Shown here piece after piece: positions 9,011-17,049 of a DNA stretch of 49,043 nt. Origin of the DNA: Chitinophaga pinensis. Its GTDB lineage: Bacteria > Bacteroidota > Bacteroidia > Chitinophagales > Chitinophagaceae. The position numbers and the translations under genes are program-made. The notes under the pieces are model-generated. The model was not told the origin of the DNA, searched no databases, and saw only the letters and a list, made by a program, of their open reading frames with translations. Each line of letters starts with the position of its first letter. Position 1 is the stretch's first letter. The stretch lies in NCBI GenBank assembly GCA_945865295.1, contig CAMBDE010000007.1, positions 1 through 49,043 on the forward strand, written 5' to 3'.

Positions 9011-11203
9011 ATGCAATCTCCCGTATTTTTAATTACGCCTCCTTTTACACAGTTAAATACGCCCTATCCCGCAACGGCTTATATCAAAGGGTTTTTAAAT
9101 ACCAAGGGGATTCCAAGTGTTCAAGCAGATCTAGGGATAGAGGTCACATTGGCTATGTTTAACAAAGAAGGGCTTACAAAATTATTTAAAGCCATCAAAT
9201 CTAAAGAATGGGAGCTTAGTCCAAACTGTCAACGGATACTTGCACTAGAAAATAATTATATCAACACCATCGATCAGGTGATTTTATTCTTACAGGGTAA
9301 GTTAGATACCATTGCACACCTTATATCTTCAAGAACTTTTTTGCCAGAAGGGGATGCATTTGATCAAATGGATGATTTAGATTGGGCATTTGGTGCCATG
9401 GGAAAGCAGGATAAGGCCAAACATATTGCCACCATGTATTTAGAGGATTTGGGTAATTTAATTAAAGAGACCATTGATCCTCATTTTGGTTTTAGCAGGT
9501 ACGCCGAAAGTTTGGGAAGATCTGCAAATACATTTGACGAATTATATGCGGCTTTAAATGCGCCAGTGACTTATTTAGATATTATTTTATTAGAGATCTT
9601 AGAACAACATATCCAAAAAGTACAACCTAAATTGGTTTGTATATCGGTGCCTTTCCCTGGTAATTTGTATACTTCTTTAAGATGTGGTCAGTGGATTAAG
9701 CAACATCATCCAACGATTAAAGTAGCTATGGGTGGTGGCTTTGCCAATACCGAATTGCGTTCACTGTCGGATCCAAGGGTGTTTGAATTTTATGATTTTA
9801 TCACATTGGATGATGGAGAAACACCTATCGAATTATTGATTCATCATATTGATGGTAAAATACAAGTACAGGATTTAAAGCGTTGTTTTACTTTATTGAA
9901 TGGCGTGGTTACTTATATCAATGAGTCCATCCAGTCTGATTATAAACAACATCAATTAGGTACACCAGACTATGATGGTTTATGGTTGGATCAATACATT
10001 TCTGTGATTGAGTTGGTGAATCCAATGCATAGTTTATGGAGCGATGGAAGATGGAATAAATTAACCATGGCCCACGGATGTTATTGGGGAAAATGTACTT
10101 TTTGTGATATTTCATTAGATTATATCAAGACCTATGAACCAGCTACTGCCAGTTTATTAGCTGATAGGATGGAATTGATGATTGCGCAAACAGGCCAAAA
10201 CGGTTTTCATTTTGTAGACGAAGCTGCGCCACCTGCATTGATGAAAGCATTGGCAATTGAAATTATAAAACGTAAACTAGTTGTAAGCTGGTGGGCCAAT
10301 GTGCGTTTTGAAAAAAGCTTTACACAGGATCTATGTATTTTATTAAAAGCTTCTGGATGCATTGCAGTGAGTGGAGGATTAGAAGTGGCATCGGATAGAT
10401 TACTTGAACTCATTCAAAAAGGTATTACAGTGGCACAGGTTGCGCGCGTAAGTAAACATTTTAATGACGCGGGTATCATGGTACATGCTTATTTGATGTA
10501 TGGTTTCCCAACTCAAACGGTACAAGAAACGGTGGACGCCTTAGAGATGGTGCGTCAATTATTTGAAACCGGAGTTTTAAAATCTGCCTTCTGGCATTTA
10601 TTTACCATGACGGCGCATAGCCCTGTGGGCTTAGCGCCAGAAAATTATAAAGTCAAAAAAGTTTCAGAAACCATAGGCAGTTTTGCAAACAATGATATTG
10701 CACATATTGATGCTTCTGGAGCCAACCATGAAATTTTTGGGTATGGTTTAAAAAAAGCCATCCTCAATTATATGCATGGAGCTTGTTTTGAATTTCCATT
10801 GCAAAAATGGTTTGAATTTAAAATTTCAAAAACAAGTATCGCACCTAATTATATTCAAACTCAGTTGGATGCGGTAGAGATTGGTTTAAATAACTATAAA
10901 GCCATTTGGACAGGGTTAATGCCTACTTCAACAATTGTACAACGAGCAAAAAAGGGAAGTAAGTGGGCCGAAATGAACCTGCGTTTTGAAACCAATAAAA
11001 ATACAATCTCAATTCAAGTGGATCCTGAGAAAGGAAAATGGTTCATGCAATTATTATCAACCATCCATGTGGGATTGTCTACTGGTATGCCATTGGCGGA
11101 TATCAAGACCAATTATGTAGCTGCAGGTTTGGAAGACTTTGATTTGTTTTGGGATAATAAACCAATCAATACATTACATAAAGCTGGGCTGTTAAGAATT
11201 TAA
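9011..11203 (+). CDS. B12-binding-type radical SAM protein
   Basis: The N-terminal half contains a Rossmann-like cobalamin-binding region (KLVCISVPFPGN, then VAMGGGFAN and ITLDDGETPIE, about residues 215-285). It lacks the DxHxxG motif of base-off B12 proteins. The radical SAM core follows, with the cluster-binding cysteines Cys357, Cys362 and Cys365 in GCYWGKCTFC. That is CX4CX2C rather than the usual CX3CX2C. SGGLEVASDRLLELIQKG and YLMYGFPTQT are typical radical SAM strand motifs. A C-terminal region of about 200 residues has no motif I recognise. The enzyme is predicted cytoplasmic; the reaction is unknown. It follows terC with a 4-base gap, an unusual pairing. Confidence 0.85.
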   Translation: MQSPVFLITPPFTQLNTPYPATAYIKGFLNTKGIPSVQADLGIEVTLAMFNKEGLTKLFKAIKSKEWELSPNCQRILALENNYINTIDQVILFLQGKLDTIAHLISSRTFLPEGDAFDQMDDLDWAFGAMGKQDKAKHIATMYLEDLGNLIKETIDPHFGFSRYAESLGRSANTFDELYAALNAPVTYLDIILLEILEQHIQKVQPKLVCISVPFPGNLYTSLRCGQWIKQHHPTIKVAMGGGFANTELRSLSDPRVFEFYDFITLDDGETPIELLIHHIDGKIQVQDLKRCFTLLNGVVTYINESIQSDYKQHQLGTPDYDGLWLDQYISVIELVNPMHSLWSDGRWNKLTMAHGCYWGKCTFCDISLDYIKTYEPATASLLADRMELMIAQTGQNGFHFVDEAAPPALMKALAIEIIKRKLVVSWWANVRFEKSFTQDLCILLKASGCIAVSGGLEVASDRLLELIQKGITVAQVARVSKHFNDAGIMVHAYLMYGFPTQTVQETVDALEMVRQLFETGVLKSAFWHLFTMTAHSPVGLAPENYKVKKVSETIGSFANNDIAHIDASGANHEIFGYGLKKAILNYMHGACFEFPLQKWFEFKISKTSIAPNYIQTQLDAVEIGLNNYKAIWTGLMPTSTIVQRAKKGSKWAEMNLRFETNKNTISIQVDPEKGKWFMQLLSTIHVGLSTGMPLADIKTNYVAAGLEDFDLFWDNKPINTLHKAGLLRI

Positions 11204-11315
11204 ATACAAGACTAAGTCCATCCCTGGTCCAAACATTAATTAGGGAATCTTATACATTAGTCAGAAAGTAAAGCCTGATTCATCCCTTTTAAATGGCTAA
11301 ATAAAATATTAATGC

Positions 11316-11323
11316 TATTTTTG
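11316..11323 (+). promoter_or_regulatory. Putative -7 box (TATTTTTG) for a small ORF
   Basis: An exact TAnnTTTG match ends 17 bases before the ATG at 11341. No TTG is found at the usual -33 distance. Together with the downstream hairpin it brackets the small ORF as a possible stand-alone transcription unit. Confidence 0.35.
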
Positions 11324-11340
11324 GGTCTAATACAAAGCAT

Positions 11341-11505
11341 ATGGGATTCGCAATCAATAAAAAAATAGCCGATAAAAAAACAGCCTCTAGCGCAAAAACC
11401 AATGTGCAAGCAGGGGGTAGTTCAAAATTTATCGCAAAGGCAAGCACCAAATCTTCTGGTGCAAGTAAAAAACCAATCAAAACAGGTGGATCAAGAGGTA
11501 GTTGA
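11341..11505 (+). CDS. Small basic low-complexity protein (54 aa), hypothetical
   Basis: ATG to TGA gives 54 residues made mostly of Lys, Ser, Ala, Gly and Thr, starting MGFAINKKIADKK and ending TGGSRGS. It has about eleven lysines and almost no acidic residues, with no signal peptide or membrane segment. I do not recognise the family; the composition recalls small nucleic-acid-binding or histone-like tails. A promoter-like TATTTTTG lies just upstream and a hairpin with a T-run starts 43 bases after the stop, supporting a real short gene. The opposite strand is open over the same bases (11289-11510) but encodes an unlikely hydrophobic protein and lacks such flanks. Without homologues it remains a candidate. 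Confidence 0.5.
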   Translation: MGFAINKKIADKKTASSAKTNVQAGGSSKFIAKASTKSSGASKKPIKTGGSRGS

Positions 11506-11548
11506 TGCATAGGTTCTAATATTTCCCTCTTAGAATCACAAACGATAT

Positions 11549-11573
11549 AAAAAGGCCCTAAAAGGGTCTTTTT
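11549..11573 (+). terminator. Intrinsic terminator after the small ORF
   Basis: AAAAAGGCCCT and AGGGTCTTTTT form an 11-base-pair stem (one G-U pair) with a 3-base loop and a T-run. It isolates the small ORF from the SusC leader. Confidence 0.75.
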
Positions 11574-11772
11574 ATATGTTAAATATTAATATTTTAAATA
11601 TTATGTTAAATATATATGTAATTATATTTATATATAAATTAAACAATTATCTAATTTTTTTATAAAATAGGTTAACAAAAAAAATTAAACTAGCTATTTT
11701 TAGTGTAAATTCACAATTCATTAACAAATCTTTATTTTTTTTTAAAGGTTTATATTCAAAAATTTTAATCAC
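11574..11772 (+). promoter_or_regulatory. Very AT-rich leader/promoter region of the susC-like gene
   Basis: About 200 bases of nearly pure A and T, including alternating TATATA stretches near 11605-11640 and poly-T runs near 11735. The closest thing to a -7 box is TATTTTTA near 11695, which misses the final G. No hairpin, riboswitch-like fold or ORF was found. The length suggests a long 5' untranslated region or an AT-rich upstream promoter element. Confidence 0.35.
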
Positions 11773-14700
11773 ATGAAGAAAAATTTGTACCTGATGCTGG
11801 CTATGTTCTTTTCATTGAACATTGCCCTAGCTCAAACTACAACTGTAAACGGAAAAATTACGGATGCCAAAGGTGCACCAGTAGAAGCCGCTACAGTTAG
11901 AGAAAAAGGCACAAGCAATGCTACTAAAGCAGATGCGAATGGTGTTTTCTCTATCACAGTTAAACAAAATGCTGTTTTGCAGGTTTCTGCTACAGGTTTT
12001 GCAAACTTAGAAGTACCTGCTGCTAGTGCAAGCAGAATTATTTTAAACGAATCGGTAGACAATTTAACTGAGGTTATTGTTACAGCCCTTGGCGTTAAAA
12101 GAGAGAAAAAAGCGCTTGGATATGCTGTGCAAGAGGTAAAGGGTGAAAACCTAACTATTGCAAAATCAACTGACGTAAGTACTGCTTTGGCAGGAAAGGT
12201 TGCTGGTGTGCAATTGGTAGGATCTCCAAGTTCTGCTTTTGACAATGGTAGTATCTTAATCCGTGGTGTTACTGGTTTAGGACCACAGGAGCCGATATTT
12301 GTTGTTGATGGAACCATTACCAATCAATCAGCTGTTTTAATGGATAACGTTGAAAACTTATCTGTGTTAAAAGGTCCTGCTGCAACTGCTTTGTATGGTC
12401 AACGTGCTGCGAATGGAGCCGTTGTTATCACAACTAAAAAGGGTACTCGTAAAAAGTACAGTGGCGTTGAATTAAACTTAGGTGCAACATTTGAAAATAT
12501 TGCATTGTTACCTCCATACCAAAATCAGTATGCAGGTGGTTATTCTTCATCTTACACTAACAAAAACACTTTGGGTGCTGGTTATTTAGATGACCAAGGT
12601 TACTATATCTTCAACTACGATCCTGCTGCACATCCTGCATCTTGGGCTGCGTTCCAAGGTCAAAGAATGTTAGAGTATGGAGCAGATGAGAGCTGGGGAC
12701 CAAAAATTGATGGTAATCAATACCGTGCTTATTGGAGTTGGTATCCTGGTGCTGAATTTGGTAAATTAACACCAATGGTTGCACAACCAAATAACGTAAA
12801 GAACTTCTTCCAAACTGGACTAAATTTGAATAATTCTGTGGCATTCACTTCTGGTGGAGAATCTCATAACATTAGATTAACATATGGTAACCAGCAAAGA
12901 ACATTGGTGGTGCCTAATGCAAATAGAGACCAACACCAATTAAGTGTGAATGGTTCATTTGATGTTGGTAAAAAATTAACAATTTCAACTGATATCACTT
13001 ATACGACTTCTTATACAAAAGGAGCACCTACTGAAGGATACGATTTAACTGGATTAAACGTAACACAAAACTTCAACCAATGGTTTCAAAGACAATTGGA
13101 TATGGAGCGTATGAAACAATATCGTGAGCCTGATGGAAGCGTAAACTCTTGGAACATTGGTGACCCTAATGCAACAGGCGATTTTGCAACCTATGGTGTT
13201 CCTGCATATTGGGATAACCCTTATTTTGTTGTAGCAGAAAATTTTAAAACTCAAAAGAATAATAGAATTGTTGGTAATGTAGGTTTAAACTATAAAATCA
13301 ATAGTCATTTAAGTGTTCAGTCAAACGCAAGAATGAATACTTATTCCAATGAGAATGATGCAAGAATGGCAAATGGTTCTTTGACTTTGCCATATTATAC
13401 TCAATTGCAAAACCAATTTAAAGAGATGAACTATGAGACAAACATCGTTTATAAAAACAAGTTTGGTGATTTCTCTTTTGATGGATTAGCAGGAGGTAAT
13501 ATTAGAAGAAATAGCTACAGTCAGATGTCTTTAGCTACTCAAGGTGGATTGAGTTCTCCTAACTATTTTGATATTGCAGCTTCAGTTGCTCGTCCAAGTT
13601 TTTCTAGAAGCTATGAGAAGAAGATTGTAAACTCTGTTTATGGTAAAGCTTCTTTTGGTTATAGAGACTTCTTATATGTAGAGGGAACCATTCGTAATGA
13701 CTGGTCATCTGCTTTGCCAGTAGAAAATAATTCTTATTTGTACCCTTCTGTGAGTTCAAGTTTCATTTTCACAGAGTTCTTGAAAACAAATTGGTTGAGC
13801 TATGGTAAATTACGTGCTTCTTATGCGAGCGTGGGTTCTGATTTAGGAGCACACTCTTTAGATTTAGCAATCAATAATGGTAATTTCTACGGAAGTAATG
13901 CTTCTGTAACAATCGGTAACCAATTTAAAGGAGGCGGTATCCGTCCTGCTTTAACAAAGGCTTATGAAGCTGGTTTAGAATTGAAATTATTTAAAAAGAT
14001 TGGATTAGATGTAACTGTTTATCAGAATAACAATACTGACCAAATCTTAGGTATAGATGTTTCTTCTGGAAGTGGATTCTCAACTGCTCAGATCAACGCT
14101 GGTAACATCGTAAGTCAGGGTATAGAGGTTTCAATTAATGGTAAGCCTGTTGAAACAAAGAACTTCGTTTGGGAAACTAGCATTAACTGGGCTAAGAATC
14201 AAAACGAAATTAAAGAGTTAGCGCCTGGTATCAATACTTACTTGTATGCTACTAACAGATATGATACTCGACTAGAGCATAGAGTTGGTGGTCAATGGGG
14301 TACTTATTATGGTAGAAAGTGGAGAAAAGATCCAGCTACTGGACAAAATTTAATTGATGCTACTGGTCAACCTTTGTATGATATCAACCAAGAAATTGGT
14401 ACAGTATTACCAAAATGGACTGGAGGTTTATTCAATACATTCCGTTATAAGAATATTGATTTAGCATTCTCTATCGACTTCCAAAGTGGAGGTTTATTCT
14501 ATTCTGAAACTAGAAACTTTAACACAGGTGCTGGTCTTTCTCAAGAAACAGTGGGTGTAAATGACAAAGGCTTTGATTGGAGAGATTATCCAGGATCTTA
14601 TACAACTGCTACCGGTAATGCTGGTAATGGCGGTATTCGTATCCCAGGTATTTTTGCAAATGGCGCCTTGGCAGGAAAAGAGAACAATAGATATATTTCT

Positions 14701-14997
14701 GCTCGTGCTTACTGGTACACTGCACGTCAACGTGACGCAAGCAATGTATTATTAGATGCATCATATATTAAACTACGTGAAGTAAGATTAGGGTATAATT
14801 TTCCAACTTCTATGTTGAAAAAAGTACCATTTGCTAAAACTGCAAATCTTGGATTTATCGTGCAAAATGCATGGTTGATCTGGGCTACAACTAAGCAATG
14901 GGGTATTGATCCATCTGAGTTAGAAGTGTTCTATAGAGAAGGCGGACAGCTTTCTTCTACACGCCAACTTGGAGTTAACTTACGTGTAACGTTCTAA
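11773..14997 (+). CDS. SusC/RagA family TonB-dependent outer-membrane transporter
   Basis: This 1074-residue protein is the outer-membrane channel half of a SusCD nutrient uptake system, powered by TonB. After a signal peptide (MKKNLYLMLAMFFSLNIALAQ) comes the carboxypeptidase-regulatory-like domain (about residues 24-95, VNGKITDAKGAPVEAATV). A short linker (VDNLTEVIVTALG, TonB-box area) leads to the plug domain, with ILIRGVTGLGPQEPIFVVDG and LKGPAATALYGQRAANGAVV. The rest is a 22-strand beta-barrel ending in the aromatic-ending strand LGVNLRVTF. The substrate is not predictable; no glycoside hydrolase lies next to the pair. It is followed 33 bases later by its SusD partner, and no ECF sigma/anti-sigma pair is adjacent. 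Frequent favoured codons suggest strong expression. Confidence 0.96.
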   Translation: MKKNLYLMLAMFFSLNIALAQTTTVNGKITDAKGAPVEAATVREKGTSNATKADANGVFSITVKQNAVLQVSATGFANLEVPAASASRIILNESVDNLTEVIVTALGVKREKKALGYAVQEVKGENLTIAKSTDVSTALAGKVAGVQLVGSPSSAFDNGSILIRGVTGLGPQEPIFVVDGTITNQSAVLMDNVENLSVLKGPAATALYGQRAANGAVVITTKKGTRKKYSGVELNLGATFENIALLPPYQNQYAGGYSSSYTNKNTLGAGYLDDQGYYIFNYDPAAHPASWAAFQGQRMLEYGADESWGPKIDGNQYRAYWSWYPGAEFGKLTPMVAQPNNVKNFFQTGLNLNNSVAFTSGGESHNIRLTYGNQQRTLVVPNANRDQHQLSVNGSFDVGKKLTISTDITYTTSYTKGAPTEGYDLTGLNVTQNFNQWFQRQLDMERMKQYREPDGSVNSWNIGDPNATGDFATYGVPAYWDNPYFVVAENFKTQKNNRIVGNVGLNYKINSHLSVQSNARMNTYSNENDARMANGSLTLPYYTQLQNQFKEMNYETNIVYKNKFGDFSFDGLAGGNIRRNSYSQMSLATQGGLSSPNYFDIAASVARPSFSRSYEKKIVNSVYGKASFGYRDFLYVEGTIRNDWSSALPVENNSYLYPSVSSSFIFTEFLKTNWLSYGKLRASYASVGSDLGAHSLDLAINNGNFYGSNASVTIGNQFKGGGIRPALTKAYEAGLELKLFKKIGLDVTVYQNNNTDQILGIDVSSGSGFSTAQINAGNIVSQGIEVSINGKPVETKNFVWETSINWAKNQNEIKELAPGINTYLYATNRYDTRLEHRVGGQWGTYYGRKWRKDPATGQNLIDATGQPLYDINQEIGTVLPKWTGGLFNTFRYKNIDLAFSIDFQSGGLFYSETRNFNTGAGLSQETVGVNDKGFDWRDYPGSYTTATGNAGNGGIRIPGIFANGALAGKENNRYISARAYWYTARQRDASNVLLDASYIKLREVRLGYNFPTSMLKKVPFAKTANLGFIVQNAWLIWATTKQWGIDPSELEVFYREGGQLSSTRQLGVNLRVTF

Positions 14998-15030
14998 TGC
15001 ATAATTAGTACAAAACTTTTAAAAATAATA

Positions 15031-16458
15031 ATGATGAAAAAAATATTAATTCTTATCGTAGTCCTTGCTACAATGCAGAGTTGTAATAAGTTTGGTGATA
15101 CCAACGTATCTCCAACACTTCTTACACAAGCATCTACAAGTTCGTTGCTTACCAATGCTCAGCAAGCGATGAAATCTGTTATGTTTAATAACAGGTTAGG
15201 TAACTTATATGTACAACATTTGTCTGAAGGTCCTTATCCTGGTTCTTCATTATACAGTGATCGTAACGCAAGTTTCGCATCATGGTATGTTGGACCATTG
15301 TATGATTTACAGACAATTATCAACTATAACAATGCTGGTTCTTCTACAACAATTGGGAATGGTTCTAAAGCCAACCAAATTGCTGCAGCAAGAATCATGA
15401 AGGCGTTTTACTTTTTAAGAATGACAGATATCTGGGGTGATATCCCTTACTCTGAAGCATTGAAAGGTAGTGCTGCATATTCTCCAAAGTATGATTCTCA
15501 AGAATCTATCTATACAGATTTATTTAAAGAATTAACTGAGGCTGTTGCTCAAATTAAAGAAAGCGAAGCTGGTGTTGTTGGAGATGTGATCTTTGCTGGA
15601 GACATGGCTGCTTGGAAGCGTTTTGCGAATACCACTCGTTTAGCTATGTCTGTTAGATTATCAAAAGTGAATCCTACAAAAGGTAAAACTGAATATGCTG
15701 CTGCGATTGCTGCTGGTGTAATTACTAGTAACGCACAAAATATCATGTACAAGTTTATAACTGGGGATCCTCTGAACTTTAATCCTTGGTATGATAACTA
15801 TTCAGTTAGTAATCGTAACGATTATGCTATTAGCAAAACAATGACTGATTATATGGAGCCAAAAGCTGACCCACGTTTACCAATTTTTGGTGAAGTATTA
15901 GCAAGTGGTGTTGTAAAAGGTTTACCATATGGCAGAAACGCTGCTGTAAATATTCCTGCTGCTTTTAGCCGTATTGGAACCTTTTTCAGAAGTCAAGGTT
16001 CTCCATTGTCTATCTTCAACTATGCTGAAGTTTTATTCTTACAAGCTGAAGCTGCTAAATTAGGATATATAACAGGTGGTGATACAGAAGCGGAAACAAA
16101 GTACAAAGCAGCAATCAAAGCTTCTTGGGAAATGTACGGTGTGTATGATGCTGCAAAGTATGATGCTTACATCGCTAATGCAGATGTAGCTTATGCAAGC
16201 GCAACAGCACACAAGCAAATTTTAACTGAGAAGTGGGTACATAACTACTTAAGTTCTTGGGAGGTTTGGTGTGATTGGAGAAGAACTGGATTCCCTGTAT
16301 TAACTGCTGCAGTTGATAGAGTGGATTCAAGAGGTATTCCTTTCCGTTTAGGTTATCCCCCAACAGAAGCATCTTTAAACCCAACCAATTATAAAGCTGC
16401 TGTTGCAATTTTAGGTGGAACAGATGATAACTATGGTAAAATGTGGTGGGCTAAATAA
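15031..16458 (+). CDS. SusD/RagB family outer-membrane lipoprotein
   Basis: The substrate-capturing lid partner of the upstream SusC-like channel. A type II signal peptide is visible: MMKKILILIVVLATMQSC, with Cys18 as the lipidated residue. The 475-residue body has SusD-type helical repeats, including ARIMKAFYFLRMTDIWGDIPYSEAL near residue 120. The conserved C-terminal EKWVHNYLSSWEVWCDWRRTGFP near residue 400 is typical of the SusD-like_2 branch. Either of two consecutive ATG codons could start it; the first is used here. It lies 33 bases after susC and is followed by a strong terminator, so the two form a two-gene operon. The ligand is unknown. Confidence 0.94.
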   Translation: MMKKILILIVVLATMQSCNKFGDTNVSPTLLTQASTSSLLTNAQQAMKSVMFNNRLGNLYVQHLSEGPYPGSSLYSDRNASFASWYVGPLYDLQTIINYNNAGSSTTIGNGSKANQIAAARIMKAFYFLRMTDIWGDIPYSEALKGSAAYSPKYDSQESIYTDLFKELTEAVAQIKESEAGVVGDVIFAGDMAAWKRFANTTRLAMSVRLSKVNPTKGKTEYAAAIAAGVITSNAQNIMYKFITGDPLNFNPWYDNYSVSNRNDYAISKTMTDYMEPKADPRLPIFGEVLASGVVKGLPYGRNAAVNIPAAFSRIGTFFRSQGSPLSIFNYAEVLFLQAEAAKLGYITGGDTEAETKYKAAIKASWEMYGVYDAAKYDAYIANADVAYASATAHKQILTEKWVHNYLSSWEVWCDWRRTGFPVLTAAVDRVDSRGIPFRLGYPPTEASLNPTNYKAAVAILGGTDDNYGKMWWAK

Positions 16459-16483
16459 TTGAGTCTCTTTTGAGTCTTAAAAC

Positions 16484-16518
16484 AAAAAGGGGGATCGTGA
16501 AAACGATCCCCCTTTTTT
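16484..16518 (+). terminator. Strong intrinsic terminator of the susCD-like operon
   Basis: A 15-base-pair stem (AAAAAGGGGGATCGT and its complement) is capped by a GAAA tetraloop and followed by a T-run. The stem also ends in T's on the minus strand, so it may additionally stop the DUF1573 gene from the other side. Confidence 0.93.
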
Positions 16519-16533
16519 ATGGCTTTTATTTTT

Positions 16534-16896
16534 TTATTTTATCACCTCACCTTCAATAGTCAATTCGGCAGGTAATTTTTGTCCAGCAAATTTCACATTT
16601 ACTTTTTTTCTGAATGCACCAACTGCAGGCGCAGTATAGGTAATTTTGATGGTTCCTTTTTGCCCTTTTAAAATAGGCTTCTGGTCGTATTCTGGTTGGG
16701 TGCAGCCACATTCTGCGTTGGCAAATTCTATCACTGCAGGTCTTGCATCGGCGTTTGTATAAGTGAAGATCACAGACTTATTAACGCCTTTTGAAATTTT
16801 CCCAAAATTATGGGATGCTTTGTCAAATTTAACACCCGATTGAGCAGCACAAAATAAAGCGGCAAGAGAAAAGCTAAGGGTGAGAATGTACTTCAT
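16534..16896 (-). CDS. DUF1573 domain periplasmic protein
   Basis: A small exported protein (120 residues) with signal peptide MKYILTLSFSLAALFCAAQ. The mature part is one immunoglobulin-like DUF1573 domain: FDKASHNFGKISKG, then VIEFANAECGCTQPEYDQKPI with the conserved CGC pair, and KGTIKITYTAP. DUF1573 proteins are common in Bacteroidota and often occur singly or in tandem; their function is not established. It is divergent from the E1 gene and convergent with susD. No -7 box was found in the short upstream region. Confidence 0.9.
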   Translation of the reverse strand: MKYILTLSFSLAALFCAAQSGVKFDKASHNFGKISKGVNKSVIFTYTNADARPAVIEFANAECGCTQPEYDQKPILKGQKGTIKITYTAPAVGAFRKKVNVKFAGQKLPAELTIEGEVIK

Positions 16897-17013
16897 ATGG
16901 GTATAATTTTAATTGTGTTTAGTTAAGCCAATGGATCAAAATTGAAGCCTTGGCTGATTAAATCTCGCTCTAAATTATTGAAATTTTGGTAATTATCTGT
17001 TTTTATGTGTTTC

Positions 17014-17045
17014 TTGATTTTTATTGCATTTTACCCCTATTTTTG
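17014..17045 (+). promoter_or_regulatory. Promoter TTG-N21-TATTTTTG for the 2-oxoacid dehydrogenase E1 gene
   Basis: A TTG at 17014-17016 and TATTTTTG at 17038-17045 are 21 bases apart, fitting the Bacteroidota -33/-7 pattern. The box ends only 4 bases before the ATG at 17050, so transcription would begin at or within a few bases of the start codon. Confidence 0.55.
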
Positions 17046-17049
17046 TCAA

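Noticed and set aside
11832..12323. 163-codon open frame on the minus strand inside the susC-like gene
   Set aside because: It mirrors a strongly supported gene with SusC domains; its product is a Ser/Thr/Ala/Pro-rich shadow with no recognisable motif.
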